13,272 nt of DNA from an uncultured Desulfomonile sp. (GCA_903920415.1 CAIXMD010000118.1:1-13272), one strand, 5' to 3'; positions 1 to 6,304 are shown, numbered from the stretch's first letter. Notes: a model not told the origin generated them from the letters alone. Translations and numbers: made by a program.

Positions 1-8
1 AATCTGTC

Positions 9-548
9 TCAAGCAACTTCCCGGAGACCACACACAAGGTTTTCTCTGATAAAACTAACAACTTCTGGGCTGTTAAGAGGGATTTCTTCGAGTTCAGCAC
101 GGATCTCCCGTGTATCTAGGACGTATTCCTTCCCGTCTTTCCTGTGTGCGTAAACAAAATCGACTCCTGGATTACCTTCTATCAAGGTCAGCATGGTCGC
201 GGCCATGTTGCCTAATGGTCTTCGATCTATATGGCTGTGGGTCATAAAAACTGTCACTTTCGTTCCGTGTCCAGAAGTTGAATCTACTGTTAAATCACCG
301 CCCGCTTCCTGCGCGGACTGTTGGAACAGAGACAGACCCAATCCTACCTTGCGTGTAGTCCTGGTGGTGACGAATGGATCCAGGACTCTTGTTAGGAACT
401 CTTTAGTCATACCACGACCGTTGTCTATTATGGCTACCCGGAGTTCGTCTGCGTTCAGGTCCTCTTCGATGCTGATCTCAATCAAATCGGCTCCTGCAAT
501 TATTCCGTTTTCAGCCACATCGAGAATATGGAGTGACAGATCCTCCAT
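9..548 (-). CDS. Stand-alone GHKL (HATPase_c) ATP-binding protein
   Basis: A 179-residue protein with a GHKL ATPase fold near its N-terminus. The N-box is E13-N14 in an 'AENGIIAGA' context, the G1 box is DNGRGM (42-47), the G2 box is GLGLS (69-73), and GHGT (94-97) fits the last ATP-contacting segment. There is no dimerisation/phosphoacceptor histidine domain, receiver or membrane segment, so it is not a normal histidine kinase; it resembles anti-sigma-factor-type kinases or other GHKL ATPases. The C-terminal ~75 residues are not recognised. The start ATG is supported by the family-like opening 'MEDLSLHILD' and by AGAGG just upstream, although that spacing is short. It is the last complete gene of the minus-strand cluster, 83 bp after the PHP gene, with only 8 bp between its stop and the window edge. 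By context it probably acts on or with a redox complex encoded beyond the edge (inference). Partner and substrate are unknown. Confidence 0.8.
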   Translation of the reverse strand: MEDLSLHILDVAENGIIAGADLIEISIEEDLNADELRVAIIDNGRGMTKEFLTRVLDPFVTTRTTRKVGLGLSLFQQSAQEAGGDLTVDSTSGHGTKVTVFMTHSHIDRRPLGNMAATMLTLIEGNPGVDFVYAHRKDGKEYVLDTREIRAELEEIPLNSPEVVSFIRENLVCGLREVA

Positions 549-631
549 GGCCTCTGCACAGTCTGTTAAGTCCTACAGCAAAGCCTGGGACCGCAGGTTA
601 AAAAAAATGAACGTCAAACTCCTCGCCATCG

Positions 632-1423
632 TCACAGCGTCTTGCCCTTGAGGACTTCCCTTCCATCAACTCCAGCAAGGGCTTTACCTAATTCTTCAAA
701 GGTGGGTTCAGCCATTCTTGCCAAGGTGACCGCAGAACCAATATCATCGAGGAAGTGAGCGTCAGACCCAGTGATTAAAGAATAATCTCGGCATTGAGGG
801 TATCTCGATCGGGCCGCATCAAAGTCAGATTGCCTCGAAACCTCGAGCGCATCCAGTCCTAGGCCGGGTGGAATGAATCCAAGCTGACTGAAAATACCGA
901 ATCCCTGCCTGTCTATATGCGATGCTACGGCATATCCCTCAAATTCATGAATCATGCGAACCACTTTCTCCACCTGCAATGTTGTAGCTCCGATGAGTAG
1001 TCGCTGGTCCAGATCTTCAACCTGATCATGCTCGTCAACCACAACTTGGTAACCAAAGACATCTTCGTCATTCATGCCGAGGAGTCGTGCATATATTTCC
1101 TCCTGGACCTTCTCAGCGGCCACATCAGAAGGAAAGAGGCCTAGAATATGCACTTCCTCGGCCGATGTCACTTCAATCCCAGGGATGACAACCAGTCGGG
1201 TTCCTTCCGCTGAACGCCTTGTAGCGGAGGTGTTCCTGGCGGAGTTGTGATCACACACTGCGATCATGTCCAAGTCCCTGTCCAGGGCGGCTCGAACTAT
1301 GGCCCTGGGGGTCATCTCCGCCAACTCGGTACAGGGAGACAAAACCGTGTGTATGTGAAGGTCAAGCCTGAAAACTTTAAGATCGACCTGGGAACCCCTA
1401 TTGTACTTAACTTTGCCCAACAC
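632..1423 (-). CDS. PHP-domain metal-dependent phosphoesterase
   Basis: A 263-residue PHP-superfamily protein. Metal-ligand motifs appear in the expected order: HIH (H23, H25) in 'LDLHIHT', D58-H59 in 'CDHNS', E84 in 'GIEVTS', H92 in 'VHILG', H169/D171 in 'SHIDR', and D221/H223 in 'GSDAHF'. With all sites intact it is likely an active di- or trinuclear metal phosphoesterase. Family members act on nucleotides, DNA ends or histidinol phosphate; the substrate here cannot be named. There is no fused polymerase or other domain. The predicted start is GTG at 1423; no good Shine-Dalgarno is visible and a TTG follows immediately, so the exact start is uncertain by a few codons. It lies between a DRTGG gene and a HATPase gene downstream of nuoD. 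That position suggests it processes a nucleotide or phosphorylated signal linked to this cluster (inference). Confidence 0.82.
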   Translation of the reverse strand: MLGKVKYNRGSQVDLKVFRLDLHIHTVLSPCTELAEMTPRAIVRAALDRDLDMIAVCDHNSARNTSATRRSAEGTRLVVIPGIEVTSAEEVHILGLFPSDVAAEKVQEEIYARLLGMNDEDVFGYQVVVDEHDQVEDLDQRLLIGATTLQVEKVVRMIHEFEGYAVASHIDRQGFGIFSQLGFIPPGLGLDALEVSRQSDFDAARSRYPQCRDYSLITGSDAHFLDDIGSAVTLARMAEPTFEELGKALAGVDGREVLKGKTL

Positions 1424-1523
1424 AGCTTGACCATGTTGGGTTCACATCGCTAACTGTTTCATTACGAAAGCGGAATGTGTCTCCGCCATGAACATTCGAT
1501 TGAAAGCTCCGGCAACTCCATCT

Positions 1524-1868
1524 TCATGCTTGCCTTCGGATTCCCATCTCGTAGAGTTTTCCGGCCAGTTCATAGCTTCTCATAGAGCTGACCATGATTG
1601 GAACGCCTTGATCTTCAGCTTTTTTAAGAGTGTCCGGATCAGGCTCCCTGCCTCCTACGATGATTATTCCAGCCAAATTATTGAGAAATGCTACTGCCAC
1701 TATGTTCTGATGCACCTGCAAGGTCAGCCACAGATCCCCATCCTTAGCTCCAGCGATCACGTCGCTCAGAAGGTCACTCACGTACGCCCCCTCTACTATA
1801 CGATCTAGAGCGTCGCTGCATGTCCTCGTATCGAGATTCAATTCCGACACAATGTCCCCAAGCTTCAT
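1524..1868 (-). CDS. DRTGG-domain protein (downstream copy)
   Basis: A 114-residue soluble protein that appears to be a single DRTGG domain, the small alpha/beta domain also found between CBS pairs and phosphotransacetylase-like domains. Visible landmarks are 'DLLSDVIAGAKDGDLWLT' (about 32-49), 'GIIIVGGREPD' (about 67-77) and 'VPIMVSSMRSYELAGKLYEMGI' (about 89-110, written here as one continuous segment of the C-terminal strand and helix). The same landmarks occur in the same order in the DRTGG protein at 5667-6038, so the two are paralogues. The start ATG at 1868 has AAGGAT upstream at good spacing. It starts 20 bp after the nuoD stop and is therefore very probably in the nuoABCD transcript. 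No catalytic residues are known for this domain; ligand binding or subunit interaction is the likely role (inference). Confidence 0.78.
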   Translation of the reverse strand: MKLGDIVSELNLDTRTCSDALDRIVEGAYVSDLLSDVIAGAKDGDLWLTLQVHQNIVAVAFLNNLAGIIIVGGREPDPDTLKKAEDQGVPIMVSSMRSYELAGKLYEMGIRRQA

Positions 1869-1888
1869 GAGCGATCCTTATGCTCCTG

Positions 1889-3088
1889 TTATCTGTCAAC
1901 CTCAGCCAAAACGATGTCAATGCTGGAAAGGATTGCTATCAGATCTGAAAAGAAGCATCCGTTGCTGATCAGGGCCAGTGACTCTAGGTTTATGAATGCA
2001 GGGGCTCGCCATTTCAAACGATACGGATTGGGACCGCCGTCGCTGATAATGTAGCACCCCATTTCGCCACGAGGAGATTCAATACACTGATAGTACTCTC
2101 CCACTGGAGGTTTAAGTCCTTCCACCACCAGCATAAAATGATGGATGAGTGATTCCATTTTTGTATAGATTTCGGCTTGGGGTGGGAAGATGACGCCGGC
2201 TTTCTGAGCCCGGATAGGACCTTCAGGCAACTTATTCACTGCTTGCTTGAGGATGCGGTTGCTCTGTCTCATCTCCTCTATACGGATCAGATAACGCGAA
2301 TAGACGTCGCATCCCGTCTCAACAGGCACATCGAACTGATAGTTCTCGTAACCGCAGTATGGTTGGGTTTTCCTGATGTCCCACGCCAACCCGGATCCTC
2401 GGATCATGGGCCCGCTGGCTCCCATGGCAATGGCATCTTGGAGACTCAGCAGTCCTATACCCTTTGTACGGTCTATATAGATGGCATTTTTCGTAAGCAA
2501 CGTTTCGTACTCATCAACCCGGCTATCGAAATGTTCGGTAAATGATCGGGTCCTTTCTACGAAACCTTCCTCCAGATCCTTAATCAGCCCACCGATCCTC
2601 AGATAATTCGGCATCAGCCTCCCGCCGGCTGTAAGTTCGAAGAGGTTCATAAGCTCTTCCCGCTCCCGAAGTGTGTAAAAAAGAGGAGTCATTGCTCCTA
2701 CATCGTGAGCGTGAGTACCGAGCCAAAATAAGTGACTGAAAATTCGAGACAGTTCGGCGATAATGACACGAATGACCTGAGCACGTTCCGGGGCCTCCAC
2801 ATCCAGCATCTTTTCGACGCACAGACAGTAAACCAGTGAATTGCTGGAAGCCCCCATATAATCACAGCGTTCAGCAAGGGGAATCACCTTGTGATAGTGC
2901 TTGTTTTCGCAGGTTTTTTCATAACCTCTATGCAAGTATCCAAGATGTGGAACCACGTTGACTACGATCTCTCCGTCGAGTTCCACGACTGCTCGGAAAA
3001 CCCCGTGTGTACTAGGGTGATGGGGGCCAAGGTTTAGTTCTAGTTTTTCGGAACGGGTTTCTGCAATGAGGCTCGCTTGTTCGGGCAT
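1889..3088 (-). CDS. nuoD: NADH-quinone oxidoreductase subunit D (49-kDa subunit)
   Basis: A 399-residue, full-length NuoD with no fused NuoC domain. It forms much of the quinone pocket of complex I together with NuoB and is structurally related to the large subunit of [NiFe] hydrogenases, with the NiFe site lost. The quinone-loop signature 'GPHHPSTHG' is at 21-29, 'PHLGYLHRGYEK' at 47-58, and 'AERCDYMGASSN' at 72-83 carries the conserved pocket tyrosine (Y77). 'ESPRGEMGCYIISDG' and the C-terminal 'AEVDR' ending are canonical. The ATG at 3088 follows AAGGAA at good spacing. It lies 24 bp after nuoC and 20 bp before a DRTGG gene. In standard operons nuoE comes next; here three accessory genes do. 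The subunit is peripheral, bound at the cytoplasmic face of the membrane arm. Confidence 0.97.
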   Translation of the reverse strand: MPEQASLIAETRSEKLELNLGPHHPSTHGVFRAVVELDGEIVVNVVPHLGYLHRGYEKTCENKHYHKVIPLAERCDYMGASSNSLVYCLCVEKMLDVEAPERAQVIRVIIAELSRIFSHLFWLGTHAHDVGAMTPLFYTLREREELMNLFELTAGGRLMPNYLRIGGLIKDLEEGFVERTRSFTEHFDSRVDEYETLLTKNAIYIDRTKGIGLLSLQDAIAMGASGPMIRGSGLAWDIRKTQPYCGYENYQFDVPVETGCDVYSRYLIRIEEMRQSNRILKQAVNKLPEGPIRAQKAGVIFPPQAEIYTKMESLIHHFMLVVEGLKPPVGEYYQCIESPRGEMGCYIISDGGPNPYRLKWRAPAFINLESLALISNGCFFSDLIAILSSIDIVLAEVDR

Positions 3089-3112
3089 GAGCTATTTTCC
3101 TTGAAATCCAGC

Positions 3113-3610
3113 CTAGGAAGGCAGGTCCGGGGTGTCTTCACCCGTACCTTGCAACGGAAAGTCCTTTCTTAAAGGATGAATGGACCAGTTCTCCGGGAGC
3201 AGGAGTTTGCGTGGATCAGGATGATTGTTGAAGGTGATCCCGAACATTTCTGCTGTCTCCCTCTCGTGCCAGTCCGCCGTCGGCCAGATGCCGGTAACCG
3301 AATCCACTTCCGGCAAGCCGTTCTCCGGCTCATTAAGAAGTGTCTTCACGCGAAACCGATGGTTGTGTTTCAGAGAATACAGTTGATATACTACCTCGAA
3401 TCTCGGTGCCTTGGGATACCTATCCACCCCCGCTACAAACGACAAGAAGTCAAAGGCCAAGTCAGAATCTTCTTTCAGGAATAGGCAAACCTCGAGAATT
3501 TTTTCAGCACTCACGGTGACACTGATTTGTTCCCTGAACAAGACGGCCGACTGAATTACCTCTTGTGGAAAGTTCGAGGATAACTTGTCTCTAATAAGTT
3601 CCTGGTTCAT
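3113..3610 (-). CDS. nuoC: NADH-quinone oxidoreductase subunit C (30-kDa subunit)
   Basis: A 165-residue NuoC, a cofactor-free structural subunit of the complex I peripheral arm that packs against NuoD and NuoB. The family signature runs from E116 to about L137: 'ERETAEMFGITF' then 'HPDPRKLLLPE', matching the pattern ERE-x2-[DE]-hydrophobic pair-x6-H-x3-R. It is followed by 'HPLRKDFPL' (145-153). Compared with many homologues the segment reads ETAEMFG rather than EVYDMFG; this is still within the signature. The start ATG overlaps the nuoB stop as ATGA (3607-3610), indicating translational coupling. The short C-terminal tail 'GEDTPDLPS' does not extend into NuoD, so this is the unfused arrangement. 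Confidence 0.96.
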   Translation of the reverse strand: MNQELIRDKLSSNFPQEVIQSAVLFREQISVTVSAEKILEVCLFLKEDSDLAFDFLSFVAGVDRYPKAPRFEVVYQLYSLKHNHRFRVKTLLNEPENGLPEVDSVTGIWPTADWHERETAEMFGITFNNHPDPRKLLLPENWSIHPLRKDFPLQGTGEDTPDLPS

Positions 3611-4116
3611 CGTCCAGCCACCTTAATTTCAGTAACTCTCGGGTTTCGTATGGACTGCTCCTTCATAACCTTGGCGTGAAGCTGGAGTATTCCGTCGAGG
3701 AGTGCTTCCGGTCTAGGTGGACACCCCGGGATGTAAACGTCAACCGGGAGGTGCCTATCTATCCCCTGAACGACTGCATAGTTCTTGTAGATGCCTCCTG
3801 TGCATGCGCACGCGCCCATGGCGATAACCCAACGAGGCTCTGCCATCTGCTCGTAAATCCTCAAGACTGCAGGAAGCATTTTCTTTGAGGCCGTGCCCGA
3901 TACTATCATCAAGTCAGCATGACGAGGAGAAGGCCGTGCAACCTCCATTCCGAATCGGGAGAGGTCGTACCTGCTCACAAAAGTCGCTATCATTTCGAGA
4001 GCGCAACAGGCGAGGCCAAATCCCAGCGGCCACATTGACGACTTGCGCGACCAGTTCACGAACCACTCGAGATTAGTGACATGCACCGTATCGTTTAAGT
4101 GTCTCTCTATTCCCAT
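3607..4116 (-). CDS. nuoB: NADH-quinone oxidoreductase subunit B (N2 cluster subunit, PSST)
   Basis: A 169-residue NuoB, which carries [4Fe-4S] cluster N2, the last iron-sulfur centre before quinone. The four expected ligands are present: adjacent C37-C38 in 'GLACCALEM', C103 in 'GACACTGG' and C132 in 'IPGCPPRPE'. C105 is an additional cysteine in the CxC context seen in many bacterial NuoB proteins and is not expected to be a ligand. The 'ARPSPRHADLMIVSGT' segment (60-75) is canonical. The start ATG lies within the last codons of nuoA (10-bp overlap, 4107-4116), with AAGGGTG upstream inside nuoA. The stop overlaps the nuoC start. The protein is intact and there is no sign of degradation. Confidence 0.97.
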   Translation of the reverse strand: MGIERHLNDTVHVTNLEWFVNWSRKSSMWPLGFGLACCALEMIATFVSRYDLSRFGMEVARPSPRHADLMIVSGTASKKMLPAVLRIYEQMAEPRWVIAMGACACTGGIYKNYAVVQGIDRHLPVDVYIPGCPPRPEALLDGILQLHAKVMKEQSIRNPRVTEIKVAGR

Positions 4117-4463
4117 TCAAGTGCACCCTTTTTCCATACGTAAACCAATCCGATAAGCAGCACCAGCACAAATACGAGCATCTCAACGAAGCCGAAAAAC
4201 CTCAGTTTGTCGAAGATTTTTGCCCACGGAAAGAGAAAGATAAGCTCGATATCAAAAATGATAAAGAGCATCCCCATGATAAAGAATCTAACCGAAAAGC
4301 GCCGCCGCGCTCCCCCGATTGGATCCATCCCGCATTCGTAGGGCATAAGCTTCACCGGAGTAGGGTTCATCCGGGACAAGAGCGTCGATAAGATTATGAT
4401 GGCGAGACCGATAAACACTGAAACTAAAAGAATTACCAGCACTGGGAGGTAACTGTTAATCAT
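4107..4463 (-). CDS. nuoA: NADH-quinone oxidoreductase subunit A (membrane subunit)
   Basis: A 118-residue NuoA, a membrane-arm subunit at the junction with the peripheral arm. Three hydrophobic helices are visible, about 5-29, 58-80 and 89-110. The conserved loop 'PYECGMDP' (41-48, with E43) precedes helix 2, and helix 2 contains the acidic pair D71 and E73 in 'FDIELIFLFPWA', part of the proton/quinone coupling region in known structures. The ATG at 4463 is preceded by AGGTGGAG at suitable spacing. It is the first nuo gene of the cluster, has a 161-bp leader region between it and the CBS-HATPase stop, and overlaps nuoB by 10 bp. Confidence 0.95.
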   Translation of the reverse strand: MINSYLPVLVILLVSVFIGLAIIILSTLLSRMNPTPVKLMPYECGMDPIGGARRRFSVRFFIMGMLFIIFDIELIFLFPWAKIFDKLRFFGFVEMLVFVLVLLIGLVYVWKKGALEWE

Positions 4464-4488
4464 CCCTCTTCTCCACCTGAAACCTTCG

Positions 4489-4508
4489 GTGCCTCGAAAG
4501 GGAGGCGT
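4489..4508 (-). other. Small stem-loop in the nuoA leader
   Basis: On the minus-strand transcript GCCTC (4502-4506) pairs with GAGGC (4491-4495) around a 6-nt loop. A shorter ACC/GGT stem lies immediately downstream, before the nuoA Shine-Dalgarno. There is no U-run, so it is not a terminator. It may only affect initiation or mRNA stability; a five-base-pair stem can occur by chance. Confidence 0.25.
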
Positions 4509-4587
4509 AAGATCATCGCTTCAGTTATTCAGTTTGTACTAATATAGGTAGCTCTGGGAAAAACGAAAAATAGACCCGTGAAACATC

Positions 4588-4617
4588 AATAAACATTAGT
4601 TCGCTTAACCTTGTCAA
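4588..4617 (-). promoter_or_regulatory. Predicted sigma70-type promoter for nuoABCD
   Basis: The minus strand reads TTGACA (4612-4617, perfect -35), an 18-nt spacer, then TTTATT (4588-4593, 4/6 match to TATAAT). Transcription would begin near 4580, about 117 nt before the nuoA start. The -35 element lies only 7 bp after the stop codon of the CBS-HATPase gene. The flank TTGACAAG matches that of the promoter predicted before the upstream DRTGG gene. Readthrough from the upstream genes is also possible, as no terminator is seen. Confidence 0.45.
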
Positions 4618-4624
4618 GACTTTT

Positions 4625-5575
4625 TTAGATCTTGGTGCCCACTCGGCGGGCCTCGTCCCCAAAACTAAAAGCTATTTCGAGTCGCGTGCCTCCACCAGGC
4701 TCTGAGAGCATCGTCATCAAATCGGAACACCTTTTTATGTTCGCAAGGCCCATACCTGCTCCAAAGCCCATGTCCCGTATCCATTGAGGAGCAGTGGAAT
4801 AACCTGGCTGGAGCACTTGTTGGAGATTTTCTATCCCTGGCCCGTGATCCACTGCCGAAAGCTTCAGTCGGTCACGGCGAATATCTACTATTATTTCTCC
4901 TCCTACGTCTGTATGAATCACTAGGTTCATCTCCGCCTCGTAGACGGCTACTGAAACCCTTCGCACTATCGGAGGGGGCACCCCTAATCGTAGAAGAGAT
5001 TTCTTGATCATACTGGAAGCTTTGCCGGCATTGTCGAAATCTTTTTCGCCAACAACGAACCGCAGAATGAGGCTCGTATCGTCGGACGCGATATCCTGGA
5101 AAATGTGACTAGCCCGGTATGTCTGAAGTCTCTCGGCTTCCTTTTTTTGAAAGCTGACTTCCATCTCTCGCAGCAACGCTATCATTATGGTGCTGGTAGT
5201 GACGATCCCGACTAGCCGCCCGTCATGATCCACTACAGGTAGTCTAGCGTAGCCCTGCCTTCCAAGGTTTTGAACAGCTTCCATGACAGAAGCGTCCCTG
5301 AGAACCGTCTTGACCTGTGTGGTCATATTATCGGTCAATGGAGTGTGGAGATTACCCTGTTCCATAACTCTGATAACATCGCTCATAGTGACGATGCCGG
5401 TAATCTTGTCGCCTTCCACCACCGGAGCACCGGAAATGCGCTTCAGTTCCATAAGCTCCTTGGCCTCGGCCATGGACATGGTAGGAGTCAGTACCACCAC
5501 GTTGGTCGCCATCACGGTCTCGACCTTGGTTGTGTAGACCAATTCCTGGAACTTAGTGATTTCTTGAGTGGTCAT
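4625..5575 (-). CDS. CBS-pair and HATPase_c fusion protein
   Basis: A 316-residue fusion. Residues about 17-75 and 80-138 are two CBS motifs: 'VETVMATNVVVLTP' to 'ITGIVTMSDVIRVM', then 'MTTQVKTVLRDASVMEA' to 'LVGIVTTSTIMIALL'. Such a pair normally forms a Bateman module that binds adenine nucleotides. A linker (about 140-170) leads to a GHKL ATPase of the anti-sigma-factor kinase type: N-box 'YEAEMNLVIH' (212-221, E213/N217), G1 box 'DHGPGI' (243-248) and G2 box 'GFGAGMGLANIKR' (270-282). No phosphoacceptor histidine domain is seen. The expected logic is nucleotide charge or redox state read by CBS and passed to an ATPase/kinase output (inference). The ATG at 5575 has no recognisable Shine-Dalgarno; no other ATG, GTG or TTG lies in frame between it and the upstream stop, so it remains the best start. 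It follows a DRTGG gene by 91 bp and precedes nuoA. Confidence 0.85.
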   Translation of the reverse strand: MTTQEITKFQELVYTTKVETVMATNVVVLTPTMSMAEAKELMELKRISGAPVVEGDKITGIVTMSDVIRVMEQGNLHTPLTDNMTTQVKTVLRDASVMEAVQNLGRQGYARLPVVDHDGRLVGIVTTSTIMIALLREMEVSFQKKEAERLQTYRASHIFQDIASDDTSLILRFVVGEKDFDNAGKASSMIKKSLLRLGVPPPIVRRVSVAVYEAEMNLVIHTDVGGEIIVDIRRDRLKLSAVDHGPGIENLQQVLQPGYSTAPQWIRDMGFGAGMGLANIKRCSDLMTMLSEPGGGTRLEIAFSFGDEARRVGTKI

Positions 5576-5666
5576 ATCGGCACTATAAGCACAACCGGCC
5601 TTGAGAAACCTCTGAATCAGGCCATTATCTGAGTTGTTGAGAGCAAATTATTAATTGTGCAGTGTT

Positions 5667-6038
5667 TCACCATGAATCGTTTTCGATCTTAACTCGTCCA
5701 AGCCCTGGAAGTCCGGCTGTGTAGAGACGACCGCAAGCCTCATACATAGTATAAGTCGTACTTATAAGGGTCATTCCAGAATCTCTTGCCAGTTCGAGGG
5801 TTTCCCGTGGAGGGGTCTTGTCTCTGACGAAAACGATAACGTTTATCCCAGCCATCTCCCCAGTTCTCACCACTTGTGGGTTTGTCAGCCCGGTCATCAG
5901 TACCATCCCTTCCGTGCCGAAGGCTAGCACATCGCTCATAAGGTCTGCTGCGCCTCCCCTTGGGAGGTCTTCATCCAAATCATGATTTTCTAGGAGGATG
6001 TGTCCGCTCAGTATCTCAATTACTTCCCGGATTTTCAT
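5667..6038 (-). CDS. DRTGG-domain protein (upstream copy)
   Basis: A 123-residue single-domain DRTGG protein, paralogous to the one at 1524-1868. Both start 'MK(I/L)', then have 'DLMSDVLAFGTEGMVLMTG' / 'DLLSDVIAGAKDGDLWLT', then a hydrophobic strand (INVIVFV / LAGIIIV) with 'P' turns, an 'ELARDSG' / 'KKAEDQG' helix end, and 'TMYEACGRLY' / 'RSYELAGKLY'. I chose the ATG at 6038 because GGAGA lies just upstream (6043-6047), because it matches the paralogue's N-terminus, and because a predicted promoter would place the transcript start downstream of the alternative GTG at 6086. It is the first gene of the minus-strand cluster, divergent from the beta-helix gene. Likely a ligand-binding or regulatory domain; no enzymatic activity can be assigned. 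Confidence 0.77.
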   Translation of the reverse strand: MKIREVIEILSGHILLENHDLDEDLPRGGAADLMSDVLAFGTEGMVLMTGLTNPQVVRTGEMAGINVIVFVRDKTPPRETLELARDSGMTLISTTYTMYEACGRLYTAGLPGLGRVKIENDSW

Positions 6039-6076
6039 AGATTCTCCAGATCCGGCCCTGATAAACGCAACTGCCC

Positions 6077-6105
6077 ATTTCACCACTACCTGCCGGTCTT
6101 GTCAA
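6077..6105 (-). promoter_or_regulatory. Predicted sigma70-type promoter for the DRTGG / CBS-HATPase genes
   Basis: The minus strand reads TTGACA (6100-6105, perfect -35), a 17-nt spacer, then TGAAAT (6077-6082, 4/6 match). Transcription would begin near 6070, roughly 30 nt before the ATG at 6038. This supports that start over the GTG at 6086. The -35 context TTGACAAG is shared with the nuoA promoter candidate. Confidence 0.45.
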
Positions 6106-6190
6106 TAACCAATTCCGGATAAAATAGAAGTATTGATAATGATTTCTAACAGGTTGGAAACTACTATCCGTCTTTTTTAAACATCGGAAA

Positions 6191-6219
6191 CGGACAATTA
6201 AGTTTGTATCTGCTACACT
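6191..6219 (+). promoter_or_regulatory. Candidate extended -10 promoter for the beta-helix gene
   Basis: CGGACA (6191-6196, 4/6), a 17-nt spacer, then TACACT (6214-6219, 4/6) preceded by TGC, which gives an extended -10 element (TGn). The leader would be about 80 nt. It is the best plus-strand candidate in the 266-bp divergent region, but the match is modest. Confidence 0.3.
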
Positions 6220-6260
6220 ACTTGGCATCCGTATGTCAATTGGACTAAGATCCTTTCAAG

Positions 6261-6275
6261 CATCAACATTTGATG
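6261..6275 (+). promoter_or_regulatory. Short palindrome in the beta-helix gene leader
   Basis: CATCAA (6261-6266) and TTGATG (6270-6275) form a perfect 6-bp inverted repeat around a 3-nt centre, followed by a seven-T run ending just before the Shine-Dalgarno. It could be an operator half-site pair or a weak attenuator-like hairpin. The 8-nt gap before the T-run makes a true terminator doubtful. Confidence 0.25.
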
Positions 6276-6290
6276 GTTGCCGATTTTTTT

Positions 6291-6297
6291 AGAGGAG
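6291..6297 (+). promoter_or_regulatory. Ribosome binding site deciding a TTG start
   Basis: AGAGGAG stands 7 nt before the TTG at 6305 and fixes that rare start codon. The downstream sequence then reads directly into a signal peptide, which supports the choice. Confidence 0.65.
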
Positions 6298-6304
6298 TCG
6301 TCCC

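Noticed and set aside
600..607. Eight-A run (eight U in the minus-strand transcript) after the PHP gene, as a terminator
   Set aside because: No stable inverted repeat precedes the U-run, and the HATPase gene follows in the same direction.
193..651. Plus-strand open frame of about 150 codons opposite the HATPase gene
   Set aside because: It lies antisense to a gene with clear GHKL motifs, has low-complexity Ser/Arg composition, and no recognisable domain or ribosome site.
3798..3812. Extra cysteine C105 of NuoB as an unusual cluster ligand
   Set aside because: The CxC variant of this loop is common in bacterial NuoB; the four standard N2 ligands are already present.
5584..5626. GGCCT...AGGCC inverted repeat before the CBS-HATPase gene
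   Set aside because: Five-base-pair arms with a 17-nt loop and no U-run; too weak to call a terminator or riboswitch.
6219..6240. TGGCAT...TGTCA in the divergent region as a sigma54 promoter
   Set aside because: The -12 GC element is missing at the required spacing.
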